The notes under the pieces are model-generated. The model did not search any database and had not been told where the DNA came from. It was given only the letters and a program-made list of their open reading frames with translations. From Mytilisepta virgata (taxonomy: Eukaryota; Mollusca; Bivalvia; Mytilida; Mytilidae), in assembly GCA_028015205.1 (NCBI GenBank), contig CM051514.1, positions 28,350,150-28,414,149 on the forward strand: DNA of 64,000 nt, written 5' to 3'. Below are positions 23,257 through 34,105 of this stretch, in pieces. Numbering within the stretch: the first letter of the stretch is position 1; each line of letters opens with the position of its first letter. The translations under genes and the position numbers were made by a program.

Positions 23257-26142
23257 ATGAAGAATACAAACTCAAACATGAACAAAGGCCTAATTTCGCA
23301 AAATGAAAAAGAAGAAGAGACACTAGTAGAACAAAATAAAGCCAATGAAACGGAAACGAGAGAAGATGATACGAGTGGAATGTTGGAAAGCAAGAATGAG
23401 AAAGCAGTCTCCCTAAAAGACAAATTGAAAACAGATCAAGAATTTAGAAGAAAGTTCATTATTTGGATATGTTTTTGTCTTTCTTTTGTTGTTTTGGTAA
23501 GAGTCTTTGTTTGTATTTGTTCGTATTTATTATAGTAATAAAGGTTATTTTGAAGGATAATATCAATGTGTAAACTCGGGCGATTCACTCACAAACTAAA
23601 TAAGTCCGCAGGATTTTAAGCAAAATTAGTGAGTGATAAGCCCGAGTTTACACATTGATAAATTCCGTAAAAATAAACGTTATTATTTATAATTCCAAAG
23701 TAATGCAGAAATATGATGTTTTCAATTTGAAATTAACATTTTCCTCATGCACTACATTGCACGCGTACGTACATTGTATTCATACGTACGGGGTCAGGAA
23801 AGGATGCTATCAAGTTATAAACTTTTTACCGGAAGTTGGTGTAAGCCAGTGAAATTACTTAGAGTAGAAGAACGAAAGTAAAATACATAATTTCTTAAAC
23901 GAGTTGAACTTTTTCCATATCTTTCGAAAATTGCGAAAATAAAACGCCTAAAGCAAAAGAAAAGCAGGAATAATTAACCATATTGTGTTCTTGTGAAGTA
24001 CATGTCATGTTCATGGAACAAATGACTGCATCTTGGCTTCTCTGCAGACGTACGAGATCTCTAGGTAGTACTCACATTTTATTAAGATGTATTTATTTAT
24101 TTATTTATTTAATTAATTGGGGTTTTACGCTGTTTTCAGTACATTTGGCTGTTTCGCGGCTGCCAGTTTTTATTGTTGGTGGAAGCTGGAGTACAGGACT
24201 CCCCGGAGAGAAACACTGACCTCTGGTGGGAAAATTGGCAATCCTTATCAATTAAGATCAGGGTCGAACACACCCCTCCAGTTGAGATTCGATCTCTCAA
24301 CCTCAGTATTGACAGGCTAGTGATCATTAGTAGTCATGACGAAATACCTAGACCACTCGGCCACCGGGGTCCCCCTTATTAAAATGTATATGTAACGTTC
24401 TTCCGTCGTGTACAATTGACGTTATAAATTTAGAACAGGTATATAACCATCCTCTATTAGCGTTGTACAGTATTTAAAAAAGTGTTAAAATATAATTACT
24501 ATAAATATTTGCAGCTAAGAGAAAATATATATATATATATTTTTGCATTTTCAGGGAATCAATCTTGCACAAGGTGGACCTACCTTGTTAGATCTAAAAC
24601 TTGTATCAGGATGTTCTATAGAGGAAGCAGCTCTGTTCTTTACGGCTGGGTCTGTTGGATACCTAGTAGCTTCTTTTGTGATTTCCATTACTTTTGAACG
24701 ATTTGATAAGTTCCTTCATATTGCGATTGGAAATTTTGGAATAACCATTGTTGCTGGGGCAATTCCATGGTCATTTTATTATGGAATCATGTTAACTTTG
24801 CACTTTGTGAAAGGATTTATGTGTGGAATCGTTGAGGTAGGTAAGTTTCTTTCTAAACATAAAAGATGATTACCTGTGTGCCTTGATCAAATGTTGTATC
24901 CCGGTTCCGCTTTAAAAAATGTCTTCGGTACATAAGGTATTAAACCAACAACTATACAGGAGAAATATTTTATGATGCTTACATTATCGTGCTGAATTAT
25001 CTACTGTTTTAGTCGTAATGTTATCTGTGTAAAAGGGTAAAATTCTAAATGGAAATGGTCTTTAAGTTATCTATTTATTTTTCACTGATGCATTTTTTTT
25101 ATTATTATTTACAGCTACGTCAACTTTTCTTATTCATCTAATGGGCCAGGAAGTGAGGACATTTATGCAGATTTTACACTTCTCATTTACAATTGGAGGA
25201 ATTTTGTCACCTATAGCGTCAGCTCCATTTCTTACTCAAGTTAATAACACTGACAGATATAATGAATTGAATCAAAATAACACGTATTCATCATTAGTTA
25301 ATCTTACCAAAAATGAAGGCAATTTTACGACATCTCAGATCCCCGGATCAATTAACACAGATGCCAATAGTTTGATTTCAGAAGTATATAAGGCGTATTC
25401 AATATCCGCTGGATTGAGTTTTTTGTCAGTTATACCGTTTTTATATATGTTTTTCAAATTTCGTAGGCAGTCGATTACATCGTCATCGAAAAAAGATACG
25501 AATGAAAATAACGACACTCTACCGCTTAGAATAAAAATACCAGTACTGACGAACCTTTTGGCGATTTCTTATATGTGTTTTTCTATCGAAGAAACAGTCG
25601 TCGGCTTTACAGCAACCTATGCAGTTAAGCATTTTGGATTTACAAAGCAAATGGCTTCTTATGCTTCTTCCGTTTACTGGGCATCGTTTTCTGTCGGGAG
25701 CTTTTCTGGAATATTCATTGCTCCTCTGTTCCAAATTTCAAACCTTCTTCTATTTTATAGTTTAATGTCGTGTGTATTGCTGGTCTGTCTTGTAATGACT
25801 TCAATATATCATGTTGATGCAGGAATATGGATTTATGCTGGATTAAGTGGATTTTTCATGTCGTTGAATTGGCCATTGTTGTTTGCATGGACTGAAGAAG
25901 AATTTCTGCACGTCACTGCCAGGGTCATGGCAATGTTAACAACAACAGCAAGCATAGGTCTTATTGTGTCTCCAATAATAACCGGTGTGTTATTGGAACA
26001 TAACACGATATATTATAGTTATTTTCTCTTGACAATGAGTGTCATCTTGTTTTCATTGCTTTGCATCGGTAAAATGTTATCTGTAAAAGCAAAGAAGTTC
26101 AGAAAGCCTACCGAGATCGAACTAAAAGTCAACGATAAATAG
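23257..26142 (+). CDS. NaGLT1-like MFS transporter, copy C (intact)
   Basis: A multi-pass membrane transporter of the major facilitator superfamily, most like sodium-dependent glucose transporter 1 (NaGLT1/MFSD4B); the substrate is not certain. Exons: 23257-23496, 24555-24840 and 25115-26142, all with GT-AG borders and phases 0 and 1. Their sum is 1554 bases, giving 517 residues, close to the family's usual length. Residues 1-60 are charged and cytosolic. Exon 2 carries G.NLAQGGPTLLDLK and the helix 2-3 loop motif ERFDK, a variant of the MFS signature. Exon 3 begins with the YLIHL-like helix and FMQILHF, GGILSP, then an Asn-rich loop with several N-x-S/T sites. The C-terminal half of the fold and a Lys-rich tail follow. 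An acceptor-like TCAATTAG at 23231-23238 suggests an upstream non-coding exon. Disrupted paralogues lie at 6.2 and 13.7 kb on the same strand. Confidence 0.8.
23561..23660. repeat. 100-bp perfect-looking hairpin in intron 1
   Basis: Arms 23561-23592 and 23629-23660 are reverse complements over 32 bp with only about two mismatches (TATCAATGTGTAAACTCGGG at the outer end), separated by a 36-bp loop. It lies 64 bp after the exon 1 donor of copy C. It may be a tiny MITE. In the transcript it could fold into a long hairpin. Confidence 0.85.
24079..24389 (-). mobile_element. Full-length tRNA-derived SINE with target duplication
   Basis: The insert at 24093-24375 lies between copies of TTATTAA(G/A)ATGTAT (24079-24092 and 24376-24389), a 14-bp target duplication with one mismatch. 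On the minus strand it begins with a Leu/Ser-tRNA-like head, GGGGACCCCGGTGGCCGAGTGG (A box near 24350-24365), and a weak B box (GAGATCGAATCTC, near 24285-24300). It then carries the 3' domain GTTTCTCTCCGGGGAG..ACCAACAATAAAAACTGGC also seen at 9238-9362, and ends in an AAATAAATAAAT tail. It lies in intron 1 of transporter copy C. The family resembles the widely conserved SINE 3' domains described from molluscs. Confidence 0.85.
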
Positions 26143-29100
26143 TTAATGGTTTAAAAATAATTTCATAGCATTGCCACATAAACAAAGGAAGAAGAATTAT
26201 AATCAGAAGTATACACACGCGTACAACTTGCATGCATTTTTTCAGAAAACAATACGAGGTTATCTCTACTGTACATGTTTACATGTACTTTTTTATTGAA
26301 CATTTTCGACATTAAATGCTAGATCTAATTATTGCGTTTCTTGTACAATAATTTAATGAATAATGCAATATTTATATGCCAAAATTTTATATGAATATAA
26401 AGAGTCAGTATCATCACATGAAGGTCACCCGAAAACGGAACATCTGGATCAATCAAATGCCATATCTTATCTTGCAGGATTTTGACTCATGCCCCATATA
26501 CTATAATTTTTGTTATTTCAGTATCCTTAAATTTCATGTATTGATTGCTAACAATTTTATTATATTGATTGCTAAATTGTATAAGAATATTAATCAAAAT
26601 TGTAAATGCAAAAAAAAAATATTACACAAATAGTATCTGACGCAAAAGCAAACACAGGTCGTCAGGGACAAAAATATCTCACACTGATGTAAATTTATTA
26701 AATTTTTTACATACAAGTACACATGACATTCGCGATTTTAGAAAACTTCAGTACCTTGAATTAGTGATAACTCGATCCTATTTCGACGGTCCATTGGAGT
26801 TTGAGCCACCGAAATTCTCGGCTGGATAAACCATATTAGAAATTCAAACTTACAAGTTTTTATTTTGTAGAAATTACATCCACTATCTGGACACCTTAGT
26901 TCGAAATATGAATTTTTAACATTTTGAAATTCTAAACGTTAGAGTTATTAGACAATCTTTTGTTGATTAATTGACCTTATTGAGTCGTCAAAGAAAGCAT
27001 AAAAATTGTTATGTTTGTATACCTCACAAATGATTCTGAATGGGGAATTTCTAATAAAAAAATTAAAGAACTTGAACATGTAAAAAAAATAATTTTAACT
27101 TATCAACTCAGACCTATCCTAAAATATGTAACACTCTTATTCTAAATATTTTTAATTCACGTTGTGCATATTTCATGAATCACGGGGTTGTAATACTTAA
27201 TTTTATAAAATCTCACAGGAAGAGTTATCTCCCTTTTACATTGAAAATTCCATAGGCGGAAGTTTTTTGTTTCTTTTGAAGACATGATTGAACAATATCA
27301 GGTAAGTTAAGTTGTTTCGGTTACGACTTAGCTCATTGCACCTTTCACCCAGGTAACTAGACAATTCACATTGATTAAGGTATTCAAATTATGAAAAATC
27401 CATTTTACGAACTGAGGTGTCCACAAAGTAAGCCTGTACAAACTTTAGAACCTTTAAAAACATGAAAACTTTCCATCAGATAGAAATTTGCCATTCAGAT
27501 AACTTTAATGAGTTTGCAAAATATTTTAGATTTTTATTTGAGAATAAATAAAAACCCAAAATATTGTGCAAAATAAAAAAAAAAACAAAAAACTCAAAAG
27601 AATGTGCTAACTTGTTAAGCAACTACAGACGAAGGAATTTAAAATTATTCGCCTCTTTCAAATGGCGGACTTGGCGTACGTCACATAACTTTGACGTTGA
27701 GGACTGTTTTAATAAAATCTTACCTCAAAACGTGGTGAGATTGCCTTTCGTTTTTATCGCTTCCTTTATCCTCCTTGGAATTGAAAGATACAATCATATA
27801 CATAAGTTACGGGGATGTTTTCCCAAATAGTCCTTATTTCGGTGATCATCTGTTTGCGTGTATCAATAAAAGAAACACTTTGTTGATTCGTAGTCAAATG
27901 TTCTCGAATAAATTCAAATACGAAAAATGTATCGGCAATTCTTAACCACACTATTAAAAGAAAGGTTTTGACTGGAGACCAGAATTATCTGGAAGCTTGC
28001 CAGAAGATAAGGATGAATATTTTTTTATGAAAAACGTCAGTTCAAGTTGCAATTAATTAATTTGTAGTTTTTCAATAAAACATTTAATGAAACTATATCA
28101 AGGAGCTAAAGTACCCAACTTTTTTAATTTCGCGTTTAATTGAATCATCGCAAAGATGTGACCCGCCTTCTGGTCCAATTTGAAGCTTTGAAATAATTTA
28201 CGCTAATTAAAAGCGCAAAGATGATTAAGCAACTGCCAAGTCTCGTCCTCTTCTTTCCACGAGGTAATACTATTGGCTGCATAAAATCTCCGTTGCTAAA
28301 TGTGTTAGAAAAATAATTAATATAATAGATGGAGAGACACACACAATGATTGGATGACACACGCAGACAGACACACATACAGAATCAACGAAGGATTACG
28401 TATAAAAGCCTGACATCATTCATGTCATTGGCGTAAACTAACGTGTACAGTGTGAAATGTGTGAGTGTAAGTGTCAACAGCGAGCTGCTTGCATTCGCGA
28501 TTTATAGTTTTGTGATACTCACTGATCCATCGCGTACATATCTAAAAGGGGGCTAATGCTTTTTTGAGACCAATATTCTGGCCCCGAATTCATTGAGGCA
28601 GTGACGAAAATAATACAGCTACAAGACTAAACAAAAGTTGAAAATATACTCTGACTTTAGCAAAATATGTGACGTGACCAGATGTGCTGGGCCCTTCACC
28701 TTTTCACAATCAAACAGTCGTGCCTTTACAAGCACAATACCCGAAGCAATGATGGAAATTCTGCTACGGTATTTTGAGTCAGAGGTAATTTGGTAACGAA
28801 GTAAAATCTACATTAAATTATTGATATATATATATTAACGACAGTTTTGAATAAATTATATGTCAAGGTTAGTTTTCCTGATCTATTTTCTTCCTGGTTT
28901 TGGATTAAAAGTAGGTGAGAGGTAATGGTGGCAGGGGCCATATATCTTTTGATGTATATCGTGGTGGTGATGGCCCATGAAATTGTAGAATGGCACATTT
29001 TTATACTTTCAAAGAAGATTGTACAATGGTAGTAACAATTGCCGATAAAATTATTTAGTTTTGGGGCCCAAGGCACACAGAAATTTGTCTTTCTTAATCA

Positions 29101-30729
29101 CTGTTTACTTGTGCTGTTGTTCCAAAATAACTACAATAGCAATGCATATGTAAATAATATTTAACGTTATAGTCTACTGTACACTGACACCATACATTCA
29201 TTACACTTATTAGGTTTTTTTGTTATTATTATATTGTTGTGTCTAATTTATTAATGTTCATAAATGGTGTTAAATCACTTAAGTTGCAGTATCCATCTAT
29301 AAAACCATTTGGTTACTTTAGTAAGTACAAAACTTATAGGTGTGAGAATACATGAATAACTGTTTAGAATTTTTATATATACAGTGCATAGTACAATAAT
29401 TATTTTTGCTTATTACTCCTGGATATTAATTAGTATACAGCGTTGTAAAGGACTGTCTACATGGAAAGTGAGAGGCACCTTTTTTGAGAAATTGATATGA
29501 TGATTTTGAATTATAAATTTGTTATCACTGGTCATTGTTTGAAGAAGTGCTCAAATGATTCATCCGTGGAAAGTGATGTCAAATTCAAAGAAGAATGTCT
29601 TCCTGAAATGGACTTAAAAAATTAATAAAAAGCCATTGTTTTTATTTGGGCTCAAATCCAAACAGGCTGTAACAAGAATACAGTGAAAAAAGGTCTTACA
29701 TCAAATGTCGTCTGCATTTATATGGTCAAGCCGATTAGACAGGCATTCAAAGTGTAATAATTTACTTTATTAGCATTAGGTACCCACAATGTGACCACTG
29801 CATTCATTACACTGTCTACTTTGAATATACTTAAAAACAGTACTTTCCTTCTGCATATATAGGCAATTTAAAAGTAAAATAAAAATGAATTGAGTAAATT
29901 TTCAATACGCATTATTACATACACTTATCATTCAAAATAGCCATGAGGTTCCAGGCTTTAAACTAAATATCCAGACATAAAGATCTATAACAACACTAAA
30001 GGTAGAGCAGTTCAAGTTTTTGGTAAACATCTTAGTTCAATCTGAGTTAAAGACATAAAACTGTGTCACAGACCTCCATTTAAGTGATATCAGCATCATT
30101 TGCACCTTCAAAAAACGGTAGATAGATTTTGGAAATATTTTATGGTCGTTGAATTTACGCTAATGGTCCACAAAAACTACAAACAAGTTTCGGAAATCAA
30201 GGCGTCAATGCGTACACATTTATTTACCCGTAAACTATATTGTTGACATAAGATGATAAAAATATGTTATAAGGCTTTAAAAGTTATTTATGGCTTTAAA
30301 GTGACACGACATTTAAGTGACCGTGTCATTTTGACGGTTATTATGATTATGTAATAACATGGCGATTTGTTCAATTTGTATTTAATATAAATATAACCAT
30401 TTGTGAGCAAATGTTGGTAACCATAATCAGTGATAATACAACATTTATTTGGAGGTTGACATTTGCAGGACATAGGACGGATCATAAGTAATGATAAACA
30501 ATCGATTAAAAACAGAAGTCATTTTGACTAAATGCATACGATTCTATCTTGGTAACACTGAACAATGCATTTGACTTGTTGATCATCTGTAATATTTCAC
30601 GTTCGTAAATTATGGCATCTGATGTTGCGGAAATTAGCCAACCTAATTAAAGTATGCATGTACGTCCTCAAACAAATAGACAAAAGTATAGTCCTGCTGT
30701 CGCCACCAATACCACCCCTTCCCATTTTT
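26143..30729. other. Intergenic DNA, no gene seen
   Basis: Downstream flank of copy C. No canonical AATAAA lies close after the stop; an ATTAAA variant is near 26311. Short ATG frames that run into GTAAGT- or GTAATT-like donors occur near 27283-27301 and 28750-28786 but cannot be supported as exons. Confidence 0.45.
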
Positions 30730-31080
30730 ACTGTCACATGTCCACTCATACATTTGCTGTGACTGCCTCGATGTTCTCTTGGTAGCGTGTTCGACTCGAG
30801 TGCAGAAGGTCAAGGTTCAACCCCCAAAAGACATTAAAATTTGCATGTGCTGCTTTAAAATTCTCCACCAAGCACGCGGCATCAAGGGAGTAAGAGCATA
30901 GGACTGGTCTAGTCAGTATAATGTGTAGATGTGATATGTCTTCCTGCTGAATGTTACCTCGTAAGCTGACACGTTAAAAATCCGATGTAAACTAATTTAT
31001 GCCATTCGCACGATCGCTTACTTCTGGTCGCGTGGAAATGCAAATATGACATTGATACACAATTTTATTGCTTTTCTGGT
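30730..31080 (+). mobile_element. Probable tRNA-derived SINE
   Basis: A tRNA-like head with an A-box-like CTTGGTAGCGTGTTCGACTC and a B box AGGTTCAACCCCC (near 30812-30824) is followed by 'agggagtaagagcataggac', CAGTATAATGTG and a T/A-rich end. The head plus unrelated body is the SINE layout. I could not fix its ends or a target duplication. Confidence 0.5.
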
Positions 31081-31869
31081 CATAAAGATTTGTTGGGAGC
31101 GATTTTACTTCTCTCTGTAAAGTGTTGTGTATCGAGCCGAAGGCTTTTATATCACATTAACATAATGTCCGACCATGAAATCATTCACAACTTTTTCACA
31201 ATGAACAGGTGCGTTACAGGCCATGCAAGTATAGTGATTGGGAAAATGTTTTTCTATAACTAGCCAAATAATGGTGTCGACTATATCCAAATCTTAAGGA
31301 ACCTTTTTTTTTATTCTTAAAACATCCAATGATTGATTTACATAAGCTGTTACAATCACAATGTAGTTACAGCTTTCACTACAGGGTACCCTGTTAAGTT
31401 AATATCTATAAACACAGGATGTATTACAGTTAAATCATTTTATTTCAATGGGTTAATCGTACAATTAATCAACAAAACAATCGGAGATCATTGTTACGTA
31501 TCATAGGTATCATTACTTCCCCGTGATATAATAAATATTATCAATGTGAAAGTAGCACGTGTTGACTTTCATTTCGTATACTAAAAGGAGTATTTAACTT
31601 ATATATTTGGTTTTTTGTACAATATTCTATTTTAACATGGGATTTATGTGAAACAATGGGAGTATATTAGTTCTAGAATCATTCATTAAAGAAAAAAAAT
31701 GGAAATCTACCGTGTTATTATGTCAACGGTGGAAGACTTATTGGTAAGATAAATTATGTTCATTTCAACAAAATAAATGATATTCTAATAAACAGAAGAA
31801 AAATCACCGGGAAATTTTGAAGACCGTTATCTTATCATGCAATAAGTAATTAACATGTTAGGTCACACG
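31081..31869. other. Flank beyond the LINE 3' end
   Basis: No gene recognised. It probably includes the LINE 3' untranslated tail at its high-coordinate edge. An ATG at 31699 opens a 15-codon frame ending at a GTAAGA donor-like site; not supported further. Confidence 0.4.
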
Positions 31870-32497
31870 TCATGCAATTAGTAATACCTTCCGAAATATT
31901 TCATGTTTCGTATCAAGTTTATTAAAAGACACATATGTCTTGATTTCCTTCTTGAAGAGACTATAGATATCTACTGATTTTGTTCTCAGATTTGACATAT
32001 AAAAATACTTGTAAATCGTGTAACCTAATTGTAAAAATGATGTTGAAGGCAAAATAGTTTTTATCGTTTACTTAATATCCAATGACTAATTCTTTAAGTG
32101 AGACTACTTTATCATAATTAAGTTGTTTCAAAAGTCGATGGATATCTTTCCATGCGTCTTTTAGTGCAGCGCATTCAATAAAAAAATGTTTGTAATTATC
32201 TATTGTTTTACAGATCGGGCAATTTGGCGATTGCTTTATTTTCCATTTATGTAGGTTTTCCGTGGTTGGTGATATATAACTAATAAATTTCCATCTATAT
32301 ACTTTTAATCTATTACAATTTAGGTTATGTATAAACTCAAGGAAATGTTTTTCTTGGAAACTATCAAACTCGAGATCTCGTTTCCATCTTTCAATACCTA
32401 TATTTTTTGCTATTTTTCTTTTGATTAGCTCTTTGTACATATGTTTTGTACGTGTATTTTTAAGCTCTTCAAAAGAAATCCCATTACGTAGGATATT
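31870..32497 (-). pseudogene. Tx1/L1-like LINE ORF2, C-terminal part (left of LTR insertion)
   Basis: This is the distal end of ORF2 of the LINE whose upstream part lies at 43525-46566. The frame ending at 32072 contains the zinc-binding pattern CPICKTIDNYKHFFIEC (C-x2-C-x8-H-x4-C) found near the C-terminus of L1- and Tx1-clade ORF2 proteins. After a stop at 32072 the homology continues in another frame with FAFN..F and IYKYFY-like residues to a stop at 31870. The reading frame at 32497 is the one that continues from the other side of the inserted LTR element. Confidence 0.8.
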
Positions 32498-34063
32498 TGT
32501 AGCAGTGTCCTTGTGCAATAAACAAGTGACGAAATTCTCAGGGTCTGAGATTCTTTATTATATCAGAACATTATCAATAGGCATCAATTTTCACAAACAG
32601 TCATCTAAAGAACCCTGTAATAACAATAAAGTTTCATAAGTATAAATTACTATAATTCAATATTCAACATATAACAATAAATATAAAATCAGTACAATAA
32701 TTCGAGTGTAAGGAAAATAGTTTGTATCTTTTCCTTTACTTAAAAATATTATTCAAAAATGCTATTTCATTTTAACAAAATGATAGTTAACCATTTTAAA
32801 CGATTATTAAAAAGTGTACGTGATTTTCTGTATTCTAACGGTATCATATTTTTACCATATTGTCAAGTACAAAAATATAACGGTTATCGGTCTGTTCGAA
32901 TAGTAAAAATGTTAATTTTACTATTTAACAAATAAATTCATAATAACATAAATAATAAAAATATTCGGCCTAGTGTAGTGCACACAAAAAAATACAATGC
33001 TTAATATATAGCACTAATAATACATAAAATCGGCACTAGACAGTACATTCTACACAGTACAATACAAAACATACAAAACATAAAAATACATATATTTCAC
33101 ACAAAAACCTACCTCGCATGAGGTGCAAAGGTCAAGATACTGTAGTATACACAACTGGTGCTATGTAGCTCAGTAGATTCATCATTTTACATCAACCTGA
33201 AGATTATTATAAATTCATAACTAACTTGTTCATAATATAAAATAGGATTATCTCCCATTTATATGTATTTTACAACAATACACATAAATTTCAGTAATCA
33301 ATGGGTTAAAATCTGTATCATACGCTCAAACAAACTAGTAAAATGCATTTACAAAGCTGATAAACTTACTTATTGACTTTTATAAACTTTTATGCTTAAA
33401 TTGCAACATTCAAAAGTTTATCTCATCTTTTATCTATTTAAAACTATTTAATTAGGTATTTAATCTGTTTAATTTTACGTTTATTTCATTCATTCATGAC
33501 AAACACACACTGTTTCAGAACACTCTCTTTAAATTTCATACCTCTCTCAAACAATCAACTTTTACTCTGTTTTAAAATCTGGATTTAGGGAATATATTAA
33601 CTAGTGATATTAGAAACTAAAGAAACTGACCTTTGAAATAGAAATTGTCCAACTCCAAAGAATTATCAAAGTCTTCAAACACAAAAATGTTGACAATATA
33701 AACAAGGGAAAAAAATGGCTTCCTTCTTTCTCAAAGCTAACAAAGAATTGCCTCAAATTGGATATTCTAATAAAAGATTCCCGCCAAAAAGATATTTGAC
33801 CAATAGAAACCAGGAAAAACCTTAAGAAAATATTTACTCCTGAATGAACTAGCAGACGACAAAATAACTGTAATAGTTTAGTAGAACTGATTTATTGACA
33901 AAACAAATCTTGGAAACTGGCATAATTCATTTATAAAACTGAATTCTACTGAAAAAAAATAGAATTAAACAAATACATATCAAATTAATTCAAGAAAATC
34001 AGAATAAAATCACAATCTGGGAAATATCTACAAAATAAATAAAATATAGCTCTACCACACACT
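32498..34063 (-). repeat. 3' LTR of the Ty3/gypsy element
   Basis: 1566 bp, the same length as the other LTR. On the element's strand it starts AGTGTGTGG and ends GCTACA. Visible differences from the 5' LTR are single bases near 33740, 33854 and 33937. The LTR is AT-rich and holds no long frame. Confidence 0.93.
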
Positions 34064-34075
34064 CCCCCCAGCTGT
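34064..34075 (-). promoter_or_regulatory. Polypurine tract
   Basis: On the element's strand CAGCTGGGGGG lies directly before the 3' LTR, the place where plus-strand DNA synthesis is primed during reverse transcription. Confidence 0.75.
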
Positions 34076-34105
34076 GAAATGACGTCTCGTCATTGGCATT
34101 CACGG

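Noticed and set aside
27283..27301. Short first exon, ATG followed by GTAAGT
   Set aside because: Only six codons and no downstream exon that I can link.
28750..28786. Short first exon, ATGATG frame followed by GTAATT
   Set aside because: Twelve codons, weak donor, no supporting downstream exon.
31699..31743. Short first exon ending at GTAAGA
   Set aside because: Fifteen codons only; lies next to the LINE tail and no continuation found.
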